A stretch of 26,831 nt of DNA from Didymodactylos carnosus (taxonomy: Eukaryota; Rotifera; Eurotatoria; Philodinida; Philodinidae): positions 1 through 26,831 of the forward strand of contig CAJNOQ010002022.1 in NCBI GenBank assembly GCA_905250885.1, written 5' to 3'. Position 1 is the first letter of the stretch; every line of letters begins with the position of its first letter. Of this stretch, positions 9,682 to 21,598 are shown in pieces. The notes below the pieces were generated by a model that worked only from the letters and a program-made list of their open reading frames with translations, searched no databases and was not told where the DNA came from. Both the position numbers and the translations under genes were made by a program.

Positions 9682-12600
9682 GTCTATCGTCTATTTGATC
9701 TAGTTATAATATTGTCATCAAGTGTTCTTGTACTCTTGCGTAAAAGATAAGATTTAGTGTCTCCTTTCTATTTATTATAGATTCTAAATTTTTTTATTCA
9801 AAAAACTTTGAATGATATAAATGTCCCGGGTCATTATTTTACATCAGAAGGACTTTTTTTTATAAAATTAATTAATGTTCCATTCATTCACTGTTTATTA
9901 TACAGTCCAGTGAGTCTGCATTGTTCAAAAAGTTTTGAATGAAAGATAACATAAATAAAAGACGAATTATTCATGATAATTCACGATCGAGAATACAATA
10001 ATCGTTTCTATTCATAATTAATTATTTAATATAACGCTTTTCAAACATTTGATTCTCGTCTGTTGAACTCGAGAGTAAAATAATCATAAGTTATAATGTT
10101 CAGCGAAATGATTATCAATATTTACTATAAAAAGCAAATAGAAGGTATTTGAGAATTAATGGTTAACACATTGCTGTAAGTTTCATTACAGAAACTAAAT
10201 ATTTCATCGTCTTAGATATTTTCTTAGTTTCAATAATCAATTAACTACATGTAGTTTAATGTACGCTAACATGTGTGCGTGATGCCAATTTCTATTAGAA
10301 AAACATAAAATAACTAGTAAAAGAGTTTAGAATGAAAATAATAATCACATAAAGGAATGAAAATTGTGAGTTCGGTAATAAGATTTTTTTTTTTTTGTTT
10401 TTTTCTAAAATAGTATAAGAAATTTTTGAAGAGAAATAAAAATCAGAACAAAGAAATTACATCTTATTTTATTTTAATTATTATATAGTTATTTATGCAT
10501 GTGATTTTTTTTTTTTAAAAATATTTCTTAAATGTCAAATGATTTCTATGATGAATATTATTCCATTTAGTCCAAATATAGTAAAAATTTCTTCTATAAC
10601 GATTGATGTCTCTATATAATAACATTTGTTTCTTCTTTTGACGTACTAATAAAAAAATATAAGTCGTCAAACTATCAAGAGAACAAACTAATTTTGTTAC
10701 ATTGCTAAAATAACAAAGAAAATCTTGCTGGAAATATAACTAATATTCTATTGATTGTAAAGTAATAATCTTAGAAACGTTTAGTTTTTGTCTACAATTT
10801 GAGGTGTGTGATCATACAAACATTTCTGTCATTTTTCTCATAAAAAAAACATGAAACTCTTTTCTATTGTAAATCAATTACATAAAATATAAAAAATAGA
10901 ATTATATTAGAATTTTCATCTAAAAATTTACTTAAGTGTTTTTTAGTGTTCATTATCCTCTGTGATCTCTGTCATTTAGTACATTCTTCGACTTTTTGTA
11001 GTTATATTGCCCATTCCTCTATTAGAATAATTTATTGCTAATCTATCATCAATTTTTACTGAAATATATTTGGATAATATTTTCCCTTTTCTTTTTTCTT
11101 CTTCTCGTTGTAAATGATTTTTTTTTCTCAACATTAGTTTAAACGTGATTATAGATCTATGTGCGAAAAATATCTCCATATTCTTTTTTTTTTATCATTT
11201 ATAAATGTTTTTCTCTATTGTAATTTATTATTTCTTCTGCGTTTTTATTAGTAAAATTTAATCTTAGTAATGAAAAAAAAATTTGAATGGAATGAAAAAT
11301 TAATTTGAATGATGGCCACATGCATTATATCCATAGTATATTATCCTTCTACAACATGTTAGATAGATAATAGAATAAAACATAATGAATAGATAACCTA
11401 TTTGAGAATTGTTCTTATTAGATAGAGTAAGAATACCTTCACTTTTTCTGTTCTTTATCTTGATATTTAAATATCAGATATTTGAATGAAGGATATGATG
11501 ATGATGAAAGCAGAAAGTACAAACGAATCATCTGTGATTAACAAATTTAGAGATATTCAGAAAATCTTGTTGACACTTCTATAATAATATGATATGTGCA
11601 ATTCTAATAATGCATGAATAACAGGAAAAAAAAATACAAAAAGAAAATATAAATATCATTCCTGCGGGATCCATGATCGATGTTGAATAATTTGTCCAAT
11701 AAGTATCATCATTATATTTTTTATATTCACTCTTCTTGGTGTTTTAGACCTTTATTTTTTTTATTATTATCAAACTCTAATCGTATGTAAGAGAGATTCA
11801 CCATTAATTAATACCATCTACAGTCATAGTTTAAGATATTAATAACGTAAAGAGAAGAAAAGACAATAGTAATATATAAACAAAGAAAATACTAGGAATA
11901 AGATGAAGAAATGTAAGCTAATTTCATTTAAACTCTACCGCTTTGTCCAGATGATTAGACTATTAATTTCAGATAAGTAGATATCTCTGAAATACGATTC
12001 TTTGTTGGAAAAAATTTAGTGAAATGATGCGTCAGAATCTGACGTTTTTGACGCAAAGTTGACCTTGTTGACATACAATTTTTTAGAAATAAATTCAAAA
12101 CTGAAAAGTGAGACATCCATAAGAATACTCTCACCGATATGGATGAAAACTTTTTTTAATATAATTTCGGGGAAGTGCATTTTAATGAAGAGGTAAAATT
12201 TTTGAACGAGTCACTGAAGCTCAACTGTTAGTCCTCATAATTTGGTCGTTTCATATTCAGTCAGATAATGATGTATATATATAGAACATTCACACTGGTA
12301 TATAGCTTAGATCCTTTAGACAGTTGTTAGTTGTTCAGATTTTTGAGTTCAGTATAAAGCCTACAGAATAGAAGTAGAATATGAAATTTTTTATTGAACA
12401 GGATATAGGATAGAAAAAAAATCATATTCTGTCAGCTACTAGTTCAGATTTCAGAAAAACAGCTTATCTAATCGGTATCGGTATATATCCGATAAGAAAA
12501 ACACTTGTGAGTTGTATAATGTTTACGTTTGTATCAATCTTTTGATTTTTCAGATAACAGTGCCAAAATAGAGTGCATTTTTTGTGCTTTTATTATCAAA

Positions 12601-14037
12601 ACATAGCTTCCAGTTTATCAGATACGTTTGGGAAAATGTATTTTCATTCATATAAAATACCATCCGGTCGGAAGATCGTATCGTAAAGTCGAATGTACAC
12701 AGAAAGAAACAAAAACTTAAGAAAGAACTCCCGCAGAACGCTATTTTTACAATCGTAACCAAGCATAAGATAAAAATTAAAATTCTAGTGAGACATGTGT
12801 GTGAAAGAAATATGATCTATAATGTCCAGTTGCCCAGGAATTATAGGTGTCAATAGAGCCAAAGTGGTGTATCAGGGGTGGAGTGATACTTGCAAAAATC
12901 AGGTCTCCTTTAGATTAAACTACGAATAGGACCCAAAAACTGACACGAATTGTGTTTTAGAATCTATGCTGTCCTTTCCTTCGTGTAGAGCTCATTCATA
13001 TCTCATTTCGATGAGAGGGCCCAAATAATTTGTTAATAATAGTTCGAAAACGTCGTCCATCAGAGATGGTGGTGATCAATCATTTCTATGAACTTGAACT
13101 CCTCTTCAACCACATATTCTAATGCTACTCGTCGTAAAGAACTCGATATGCGGTAAATATTTATACTCGATTACTAATCCTAGAAAGAAGTCGTATCTCG
13201 AAAAGGTTAACTTTGTGTCATAAACGTCAGATTAGCGTCCTTGGGAAACACCGATAGCATTACTTCTCTAGATAGTTTTTCGACAAACAACTCCATCTTT
13301 TTTTCAAGTTTTCAGCTTGATCTGCCAGATAAAGCGGGTGAGATGGTATCGTGCCAATAGTATTACTTTGCGATTGATGTATTTTATTGTTCAAATATCA
13401 TAACAACCGCTGTTGCAGAATACATTACATATGATTTTGTAAGTGCTTTGTCATCATCAAAACAATAATCTGATAATAATATGTAACATTAATAGATGTA
13501 AAAAATATAGGTTAGAATAAACAGCTTATTAGGGAACAGAAGAAAGGGTATAAGCAATATAAGCAATATAAGCACAATTATTACGTTCACTGTCAAACTG
13601 TCATTATATTTATACAACATACATATCCAATATGCGGCAATTAACGAATATTGATATTAACAAAGAAATATTACTACGACATACGTCAAGACGATAAGCA
13701 GCACTCAGTCCATGAAGACGTTGTCATCTGAAGCGAGTTACTTTTCCTCATCGAAATGATTTACTCTTCTTGATAGATATTACTAATAGATTGCATCTAA
13801 CAATAAGTTTCATATTTACTAATTTCAAAGAAAGTGAGACAGTGTTCGTCCGTGAAATTCTACTTTTTGATAATTTTTCGTTAATTCGCCAGAAGTTAAT
13901 GTTTTGTTTTTTCGACTTCTTTCCTAAACCATAATTCTTTAAGGACATATTGGTAGCCGTGAATCTTGTCTAAAAAATTATCTTGATTTAGTGTAAGTAT
14001 TGCTTTTTTTCCCATCGACATAAGTTTAGAACACTAC
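9682..14037. other. Long AT-rich gene-free stretch
   Basis: About 4.3 kb with very high AT content, homopolymer runs (for example a T13 tract near 10384) and no supportable gene. TTCAAAAA followed by TTTTGAATGA-like words occurs twice (about 9798 and 9922). A 16-bp palindrome TGATATTTAAATATCA lies at about 11460. GCAATATAA repeats occur near 13553-13570. A hAT-like terminus CAGGGGTGGAGTG at about 12872 has no partner end nearby. Short open frames at 10976-11179, 12550-12762 and 13748-13948 look like chance frames. Confidence 0.4.
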
Positions 14038-14278
14038 TTAACACGTTGACTGTCCATGTATCATAGATGATTTATTTAATTTTTGACTATGGAGTTCACG
14101 TATCAGATATGATACATTTGCAAGATTAGACTAAATATGATTTTGTTGTTGTGTACGTGAAAGGTTTCTTCACGTGTTGTGTACGTGAAGAAATCTTTCA
14201 CGTACACAACAACGAAATCATATTTAGTCTAATCTTGCAAATGTATCATATCTGATACATGGACAGGAAACATGTTAA
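14038..14278. mobile_element. piggyBac-type MITE with TTAA duplication
   Basis: The element spans 14042-14274 (233 bp) and is flanked on both sides by TTAA (14038-14041 and 14275-14278). Terminal repeats of 22 bp, CACGTTGACTGTCCATGTAT on the left, match the reverse of the right end at 19 of 22 positions. TTAA targeting is the hallmark of piggyBac. Inside, 14101-14256 forms an almost perfect palindrome with a stem of about 75 bp centred near 14178. The left side holds about 36 bp not matched on the right. There is no transposase frame. The element could be mobilised only by an enzyme encoded elsewhere. Confidence 0.88.
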
Positions 14279-16198
14279 GAATCTTAGCTTATGTCTAATA
14301 AAAAACTTGGAACAACGGATGTCCAAAAACAGAATACTATTTGACTCTAGCAAATAGATTGTTGTTATGGATTCAAAATCAGATGTGCATATATTCTCCT
14401 CGTAGAATTAATATACGTCAATATTTTGTTGTTGCTCATTAAAATTTTTACTAAAAAAGTCCCAACAAAAAGTGACTACTCAGAACTTGAAGAACATCTT
14501 ACAGTTTGATACACTAAACTTTTTTCTACTCTTCGCTGATTATACATTATGAAAATGACGTTTTGACATACAGAATGATGACATTTGTTCTTTTGATTGA
14601 GTATACATACGACATTATTTCTATCGATGATTAATAACAGTACTAATAGATGCAATTAACTTTGTAATCATAAGTATAAACAAAACGTATTCGTATATTT
14701 GACGAATCTTTTAAATAATAACAATGGAATGTGATCATAACATTTAGAACCAATATGTGTACAGATTGCCGATGGTGGGAATTTTGTTATGCTCAAAATT
14801 CGATGGAATTTGCTCTATATGATTGATAACGGCACTTCAAGATCTACGAAAAGGTTATCAAACGTAATCCCATTTCTACGAGCTTCAAGGATATTCCCTT
14901 AATTTAGATTTTTCAGATGGATTCTGCCAAACGAAACTAACAATCAGTCGATGCATTTTATGGCTGAGATACCTCAATTAGACATCATTTAGTCGCGAGA
15001 CACTAGCTACCATCAAGCCACATGCATCTCCAATAGATATATACACACAGTCGAGTTACCGGAAAGCTACCATATAGGCGCCTAGACATTTTACAACATT
15101 TTACCTAGGCAAATTTACAACTTCTATTGACTTATCAAGCTAGACATCTAGAGGTTTAGCTGAAATTTGATCTCTTTTCTGTTTTTAGACTAATTTGGAC
15201 TTGTGAGACTCTAAACTATGTGCTCCTTTAGAACAAAATTTGAAGCTGACGTCTAGAGAGAAATATCGAGTACAAAACAGTTACTTACACTGTCTGCTAG
15301 TTTGTTCTATTGTTTTTTGCTGTTTACTTTAGATGCATAGTAGTTATTTTTCTCTCTTTAAACCTAGGGGTTGTACTAATTTGAAATAGTATTATTATAG
15401 ATGCTACAACGTCTCAGTTGTTCTAATTTTCTGTCGTTTTACACAAATTCATTAACCAGTCACACCTACGTTTTGCTAGTATATTGATCTAGATCCTCTT
15501 CTCTTTTTCTAAGAAAGACTTATCTAATAAAACTATGGTAATTTGTTCTCTTTTGGCTTCAATTACTTTCAAATTTACAACTTCTATGACTTATCAATCT
15601 GTCTACTACTTCTTTATCCGTCAAATTTTCTAGATTAAGTCCTTGCCGATTCTTAAATATCAGAGTCAAAAATTTGCATTAATTATCATCTAGTTTCTCT
15701 GTTCCACTCTTCGCTTCTCACTTGTATAGAAGTTAGACTTTTACTATGAGTAGAAAATCAGTTTCTGAGAAATTTTAAGACATCCGTTTATCTAAGGGAA
15801 TGGTTAGAACTTTAGCTGAAAGAGTGTGCACACAGTTTTGTTTAGTTTTTTTAAAAAGGTTTAAAAAACATAGAAATATCTGAATTCTATAAAGCAAACA
15901 TCTGTTGTTTAGTCTTATATATTTATATGAAATTCTTATTATGAATAATTCAGATGATGTGGACTTGAATCTGGATGAATTTTAATATATGCGCGGCATT
16001 GTGGATAAATTGAAAACATTGGAGTGCCTTATGAAGTTACATGTGTGTAGCACCCTAGTTCATTTCTTATATGGAGGTAACAGAGCTTTTATTAAAAGTA
16101 GCCTGAAGAACTATATACACAAAGGATGATGACATAAGTCTTTTGCGCAAAAGCAGACAGAAATCAAAGTAAGGATACATAAAACTATAATTGAAAAC
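14279..16198. other. Non-coding stretch with a short direct repeat
   Basis: No gene is supportable here. A 35-bp imperfect direct repeat starting CAAATTTACAACTTCTAT occurs at about 15110-15146 and 15570-15605, 460 bp apart. A GCCTAG-to-CTAGGC inverted pair lies at about 15080-15110. The 15300-15750 part of the plus strand is pyrimidine-rich. This may be the remnant of an old repeat, but I cannot place its ends. Confidence 0.35.
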
Positions 16199-16540
16199 CT
16201 ATAACGTTGTCAAGATGTCATTAATATTTTCTTCCGCAGTCCTGTCTTCGTAATATTGTGCAGAAATCAACACTTTTTGAGTAAGGACACGTGGTTTATC
16301 TTTTGAAGCTTGTTGATCCAATGTATATAGTGCACGGATGTGTACATTGAAACAGCTAATGCTGCCCCAATTGCCTTCACCTTTTTATCATCATAGAACG
16401 TTGATATATCAGAGGCACCATAGAAGCTTTTTATTAAGAAATGCACCTCGTTTTTCTGCAGTGTATTCTAATAGTACCTCATACAGTTCCGTTTATAGAG
16501 TAAATTACCAATATCAAGTTATTTTTGGACGAAAACTTAA
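16199..16540 (-). pseudogene. Frame-broken coding relic of unknown family
   Basis: Three minus-strand blocks in successive frames read like protein. Block 1 (about 16489 to 16425) contains EVLLEYTAEKRGAFLNKK. Block 2 (16422 to 16330) contains YGASDISTFYDDKKVKAIG followed by an alanine-rich hydrophobic run. Block 3 (16330 to 16199) is a clean 43-codon frame containing LDQQASKDKPRVLTQKV, with ISAQYYEDRTAEENI further on, ending in TAG. Amino-acid composition is typical of real protein and differs from neighbouring chance frames. At least two frameshifts separate the blocks. I do not recognise the family. The plus-strand frame at 16338-16544 is its shadow. Confidence 0.45.
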
Positions 16541-16703
16541 TTAGAGCGCTCTGAAGAGCACAGGATAAAAAACGAGCATTTGTTGTATCTCTGATTATTT
16601 TGACTACCATTTCATTTGCCAAAAGTGATTTTCATATATTCTAATAGGGTAAACTAAAGATTGCAAACTGATAGCATTTCTCAATATAACTATTATTTCA
16701 TGT

Positions 16704-16952
16704 TCGACACGGCGTAGCTTCGTGGTTATGTTATTCGTCACGTACTGCAAACTTACTGTATTCGAACCTCGGCACCGACAGATCATGTAATAACCCTGCT
16801 CAGAGCTGTGGTTGATGACTAGTAACGAGATGGGTAACCATGTTAGAAGCTTGTCAATTTCAGGAAGGCTATTGAAACTGCCATTCGGCAACATCCTACA
16901 CGGGTAACGGTAGCCCCAAGGCGAGATATTCTTTCTTTCTTTCTTCCTTCCT
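16704..16952 (+). mobile_element. tRNA-derived SINE
   Basis: A Pol III promoter-like head is present: an A-box-like TAGCTTCGTGG at 16715-16725 and a B-box-like TATTCGAACCTC at 16759-16770, spaced about 34 bp as in a tRNA. The would-be acceptor and T stems pair poorly, so it is not a working tRNA gene. The body continues for about 150 bp, GC-richer than its flanks, and ends in a pyrimidine tail of TTTC and TTCC units (about 16927-16952), a common SINE 3' design. I see no certain target duplication. The minus-strand frame at 16604-16894 is a shadow. Confidence 0.6.
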
Positions 16953-17817
16953 TCCTATTTCACATTCAAGATAATTTGACTTTAATATTGACACGCTTAA
17001 TGATATTCCATCACATATGAAAAGTTTATGTCAGTTGCCTAAATAATTTTGTATTCAGTATTACTATTATTATTATTGCCCGTTATCGTGAATATACACT
17101 GGTATGTTAAGTGTAGCTTGCCAGCATATAATTAAAATAAATATTTTACTGGTAGCGCATATCTTTATAACTTTCTATCATATTCAGGAAGAGCAAATCT
17201 GGTAATAGCAGTTTGTAGAAAATTAAAATATTGAACTGATCAAAAAATTAACTGAAACTACTCAAATAATTTTTGTTACTGCTCAATTGTAGATATCATA
17301 TGTCAAAGACGCAACGTTCAACCGTAATCATTGAAGAGGCATAGGACTGAGAATACTCGACCTTCGAAAAATGAAATAATATCATCGCTTTTTAGTTAAA
17401 CTATTTTCTTCTTTATTTCATTTAAATGGAAATATCCTAGTACATTACAAAAGAAGAAAAATTTTCAAATATGTAATCGACGGAAGGAACTAGAGTATTT
17501 GTTTCGCATTAGAAAATTTTCTTTTTCCATTGGCAAAAGACAACTTAGAAAATATTACTACTGTATAGACATTATGTTTTCAGGTTTTCTATTTCTTTCT
17601 TTCTTTCTTCCTCCCTCATTCAATTATTAAAACTAACAACGTGCCTGATTAAAGAAAAAAAATTAACAAATTTAGAATGAACTGTACTCACTCATTCTTG
17701 CAGAAAACAAGGATTTCTAAAATACGATAAGTATATGTAAGTCAAATTAAGATTCTTAGTTTTATACTGCACAAAAATTTCGTGTGAATGAATGAACATA
17801 TTAAACTAAGATATTTC
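16953..17817. other. Non-coding stretch, nothing recognised
   Basis: AT-rich DNA without a gene. A second TTTC/TTCC pyrimidine run at about 17590-17614 resembles the SINE tail upstream, but no SINE body precedes it. Confidence 0.3.
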
Positions 17818-18142
17818 TACTCTCTAAAAGATTTTTGTATCATACAGAACATAAAAGGATATTTCCATGTCGGGATACCCTTTTTGAAATCTCTGAATAA
17901 CAAATGCAGATATCCTTGTTTTTTGGTTCTGTGGAATTTAGGAATACTCTCAAAGAAATCTTAAAAAATTAAAAAGGATACACTGAAATACCAAAATGGC
18001 ATTGTAAAATACGGTTAAGGGTATTTCTAATGTCACAGAACCAAAAAAAAAGAGTGTATCTGCATTTGTTACTCAGAGATTTCAAAATGGGTATCCCGAC
18101 ATAAAAATATCCTAGTTTGGTTCTTTTTTTTTAGAGAGAGTA
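17818..18142. mobile_element. TA-flanked fold-back MITE upstream of P2X
   Basis: The element spans 17820-18140 (321 bp). Its ends are CTCTCTAAAA and the inverse, with TA outside both (17818-17819 and 18141-18142). The arms are imperfect inverted copies over about 115 bp per side, including the block ATGTCGGGATACCC and its complement and TTGGTTCTGTG with CACAGAACCAA. No transposase is present. It ends about 345 bp before the P2X start codon, so it could overlap that gene's promoter. The Tc1/mariner-like assignment rests only on the TA flank. Confidence 0.7.
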
Positions 18143-18485
18143 GTTGTCATCAGTATTAGTAAAATTTACAAACAATGGTTTCTTTTATCCTCGAGTATTA
18201 GAGAAAAAAAATGATCATTATGTATTTTCTTATGTTTATCTATCTATTATATTACAAGAAAACTAGAATATATAACAAATAAAATAATTAGTTTTCTTTC
18301 CTCGTTTAGATACACTATGAATGTTTTCTTTTTTTTGCGTCTATTTTTAGAAAAACATGTTCGATTAAACTTCGCTGAAATAATTGTTATTAGTAGTAAA
18401 TATTCTCCGATCCAATAAACAAATATGATATGATGTTCTATGTCTTTTAATCGAGCAAAAAATTTAATTTAATTTAATTTTCATT
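18143..18485 (+). promoter_or_regulatory. Presumed P2X 5' flank
   Basis: The gap between the fold-back element and the P2X start codon is very AT-rich and contains no coding frame. It must hold any local promoter and 5' leader of the P2X gene unless transcription starts within the MITE. Three TTTAA repeats lie just before the start (about 18461-18480). No TATA box or initiator can be singled out in such AT-rich DNA. Confidence 0.3.
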
Positions 18486-20808
18486 ATGTCAATATCTGTT
18501 GGTCCAACAGCGAGCACTGCGGTGACACTTCATTGTTTACCAATTCGAGAATATTTGAGTTACGGTAATATTAAATCGGTTGTTCGAGGATTTATAACTG
18601 AATATGAAACACCGAAAATAGTTACCATTCATTCAATATCAATCGCACTAATGTGTCGTCTTATTCAAGTATTAATACTATGTTATGGTGTTGCATATCT
18701 AATGATTTACAAAAAAGGGTTATCAAGAAACAGACACATCAATCATTAGTTCAATTACGTTAAAAGTCAAAGGAATCGGTATTAATCAAACATCAAAAAA
18801 TCAAACGTTGGTCATTGATGCAGCTGGTTAGTAGGTGGTAAATGAGAATGTTAAAAATTCGAAAGAATTATTGCTTTTAATTATTCTAGATTATATTGTA
18901 CCACCACAAGAAAATAATGCATTATTTATTATGACTAATTTTATTCGGACAGATCAAGAACATAAACGATGTGAAGGTAAATTATAACAAGATAGAAAAT
19001 AGTCAATCAATTGATTTTTTTTATCTGTAGAATCGCCTGGCATCGCAAAAGCAAAATGTGTATCAAATACTCATTGTTTATTAGGGATAGATCATAATAA
19101 GGCCAATGGAAGATGGACTGGTTCGTACTCTTCGTTCGTTTTTATTTAAATGATTATATATAATAAACTAACAACTAATCGATCTAAATACAATTTAGGC
19201 ACAAACCCAAAGGTTCTGTTATATGTAGTTAATGAAAATGTCACCTATACAAACAGAAAATAATCTATTAGTCTTTCAACATATATTTGTTCTTTCTTAG
19301 GTATATGTCTCAAGCCAAATAATTCATTGCCTAATACCACAGGAATCTGCCAGTTGGAGGGCTGGTGTCCAGTGGAGAATGATTCGGTACAACCGTCTCC
19401 TATAAAAGATGCATCACATTTTACAATATTTGTTAAAAATTTTATCGAATTTCCTCGATTTAAAGTCAAACGAAAAAATACTGTCAATACAGCGAAAAGC
19501 TGTATTCATCATAGTGTGACAGATAAGGAATGTCCCATATTTCGGTAGGTAAAAAAAAAACAATTTCAGAATGGGTTGATACAGATACAAAAAAACCTAT
19601 ATAACAACATGTTTTACTTCTAGAGTTGGAGATTTACTTGAGGAAGTTGAACCAGAGGCAGAAGAAAGAGATAGAATGTTGACATATGGTGGTGTTATTC
19701 GTGTAAAAATTGACTGGGATTGCAATTTAGGTTTGTAAATTCAGTTAAAATTAAGAACATTGATAACTATATTTAATTTATACTGTTAGATAAACCTTTG
19801 TCAGAATGTAAACCTGTATATACTTTTGGACGTCTCGATACTCGATTTAACGAAGAAAACTTTTCTTATGGATTCAATTTTCGATTTGCTTCTCATTGGA
19901 AACATCAAAATCATGCATTTCGAACATTGACAAAAGCGTTTGGTCTACGCATGATTATGTCGGTTTCTGGTCGAGCAGGCAAACTTGACTTTATTACGTT
20001 GAGTTTAAATATTGGTTCATTAATTGGTATATTGGGTTTAGCTACGTTTATTTGTGATATTGTTGCACTCTATCTCCATAGACAATCAACCGTTTATCGT
20101 CAACAAAAATTTCAAGATGTTGATTTAAATTTGATGCGTTTAGAAAGATTGAATAGCATGGTACCGGGAACCGATGACCGAATTAAACAAAATCATGAAC
20201 AACGTAGATCAACAATAGATGACAGTGCCAAAGATGTTCATAAGCGAAAAACAAAGCACAAGAGTAGAAAACGTTCATTATCGCAAAATCATCTGTCACA
20301 TGAACAACATCATAATTTTTCCCTTGAAAATTCACCTGATATGTCATCTATACGAAACATTGATTCTTCTCATTCATCGTCGGGAACAAATAATGCTTCA
20401 TTAGCGTCTCCTGTTGTTACACCAGTGATGTCCACAAAACATCCGCAACAACAAAATCCCATAATTAGTCGTTCATCATCATTTAATAAAACCTTATCAC
20501 CACAATTATCACCAAGTGCAACGCGCCGATTAAAAGATACTAACTCGCATCGTAGCAAACATAACAGATCGAAATCGCGAGATAATGTTGCATCATATGA
20601 ACATGATCGATTAGATAAACTTCTAGATGGAAACATGGATGAAGGTGATAATATTGTTTTTGTGGACGATGATGTAGATAACGAGGACGATAAAGCGTCT
20701 ATAAACACAATACAGTTTCATTTATCCGATCAACCAGTAACATCGAAAATAGATAATACAATGATATCTGATTTATTACCAAATCCAAAATTAGAGACGT
20801 TTTTATAA
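18486..20808 (+). CDS. P2X purinoceptor (ATP-gated cation channel), one frameshift in exon 1
   Basis: Six exons: 18486-18826, 18890-18976, 19031-19120, 19301-19544, 19624-19730, 19790-20808; all introns are GT-AG and phases agree. The product is a trimeric plasma-membrane channel opened by extracellular ATP, 628 residues if the frame is restored. Visible: N-terminal YETPK (residues 40-44, the conserved PKC-site region), TM1 about 49-75, KGYQETD, ATP-contact KVKG (K93, K95), ten conserved ectodomain cysteines, FT at 213-214, NFR 319-321, K338, TM2 about 361-385 with GS and D, and YRQQK (392-396), matching the YXXXK surface-retention motif. The 230-residue cytoplasmic tail is basic and Ser-rich, then acidic. 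After codon 77 an A6G3 run (18711-18719) holds one base too many: the next codons GYQETD lie one base further on, and the unshifted frame stops at 18749. Sequencing error or recent inactivation are both possible. Confidence 0.95.
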
Positions 20809-20942
20809 ACTTTAAATTGATCTATATTTTTTACTTTATTTTATTTATTAATTGTATCAAATATCAAATATCGCTTCTCTTTCACATTTTGTGATCATAA
20901 AATATTTTGTTGAAATTTTAATATTGCAAAAGTGTCCATAAC

Positions 20943-21108
20943 TTACGATGGAACATATCCAAGTGTGACTTCCACTTTTCCTTGAAACAGCTGGTTATGG
21001 GTAACTTTTTATGCGGATATCAGGTGCGTGATCAACATAAAAAGTTACCCATAACCAGCTATTTCTCAAGGAAAAGTGGAAGTCATACTTGAATACGCAC
21101 CCTCGTTA
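20943..21108. mobile_element. PIF/Harbinger-like fold-back MITE, TTA duplication
   Basis: The element spans 20946-21105 (160 bp). TTA lies outside both ends (20943-20945 and 21106-21108). The ends read CGATGGAACATATCC and, reversed, CGAGGGTGCGTATTC. Inner arms 20961-21013 and 21036-21090 are near-identical inverted copies around a 22-bp spacer. Its CGAKGG start and TWA target resemble the element at 9368-9678. It lies 135 bp after the P2X stop codon and may fall inside that gene's 3' untranslated region. Confidence 0.72.
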
Positions 21109-21210
21109 GATAGCATAGCAATGTTTGTTGAGAAACTCTTCATCTACATCTTCTATTAAATAGTATGTGAATACATTTTTAGATATGTATAAAGTTAATA
21201 AATTTCTTTT

Positions 21211-21598
21211 TACGTTTTTCAGTTACAGAAAAGTCTTAATCTTTCAAGCTTGGGCTGATCGTTTCTACGGGCACAATCCTTCTGATTGTCTCACTATAAT
21301 GTTTCTTTCAAATAGTTAAAAATATATAGATTAACCATTACTAAAATGACTTAGTCTTCAGAGACGGTCACCCACCTTCTTAGCAATCATCGTCTTACTG
21401 TAGCCAAAGAAAGGAAAGATCTTTTGTCAAAACTCCCTAAGAGTTTCTACAACACTAAGTCATTTTAGTAATGGTTGATCTATATATTTTTTAACTATTT
21501 GAGAAAAACATTATAGGTTGGCAGTCGGAAGGATTGTGCACGTAGAAACGATCAGTTCAAACTTCAGAGATTAGGACTTTTCTTTTAACTGAAAAGTA
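21211..21598. mobile_element. TA-flanked long-arm fold-back element
   Basis: The element spans about 21213-21596. Inverted arms of about 140 bp (21213-21354 and 21455-21596) share blocks such as CTAAGTCATTTTAGTAATGG, AAGGATTGTGC and GTAGAAACGATCAG with their complements. They enclose an unpaired 100-bp centre (21355-21454) that does not match the arms. TA lies at 21211-21212 and 21597-21598. No transposase frame exists. It sits between the convergent 3' ends of P2X and GCLC. Confidence 0.72.

Noticed and set aside
12868..12885. hAT terminus CAGGGGTGGAGTG
   Set aside because: I found no matching inverted end and no 8-bp duplication within the surrounding kilobases.
16708..16780. Functional tRNA gene
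   Set aside because: A- and B-box-like motifs are present, but acceptor and T stems do not pair, and a SINE-like body and tail follow.
19199..19212. Possible 14-base micro-exon in P2X intron 3 bounded by AG and GT
   Set aside because: Including it shifts the frame into stops, while direct splicing from 19120 to 19301 gives WTGICLKPN, which aligns with the P2X family.
20370..20708. 112-codon minus-strand frame opposite the P2X tail
   Set aside because: It is the antisense shadow of the Ser-rich exon 6 coding sequence.
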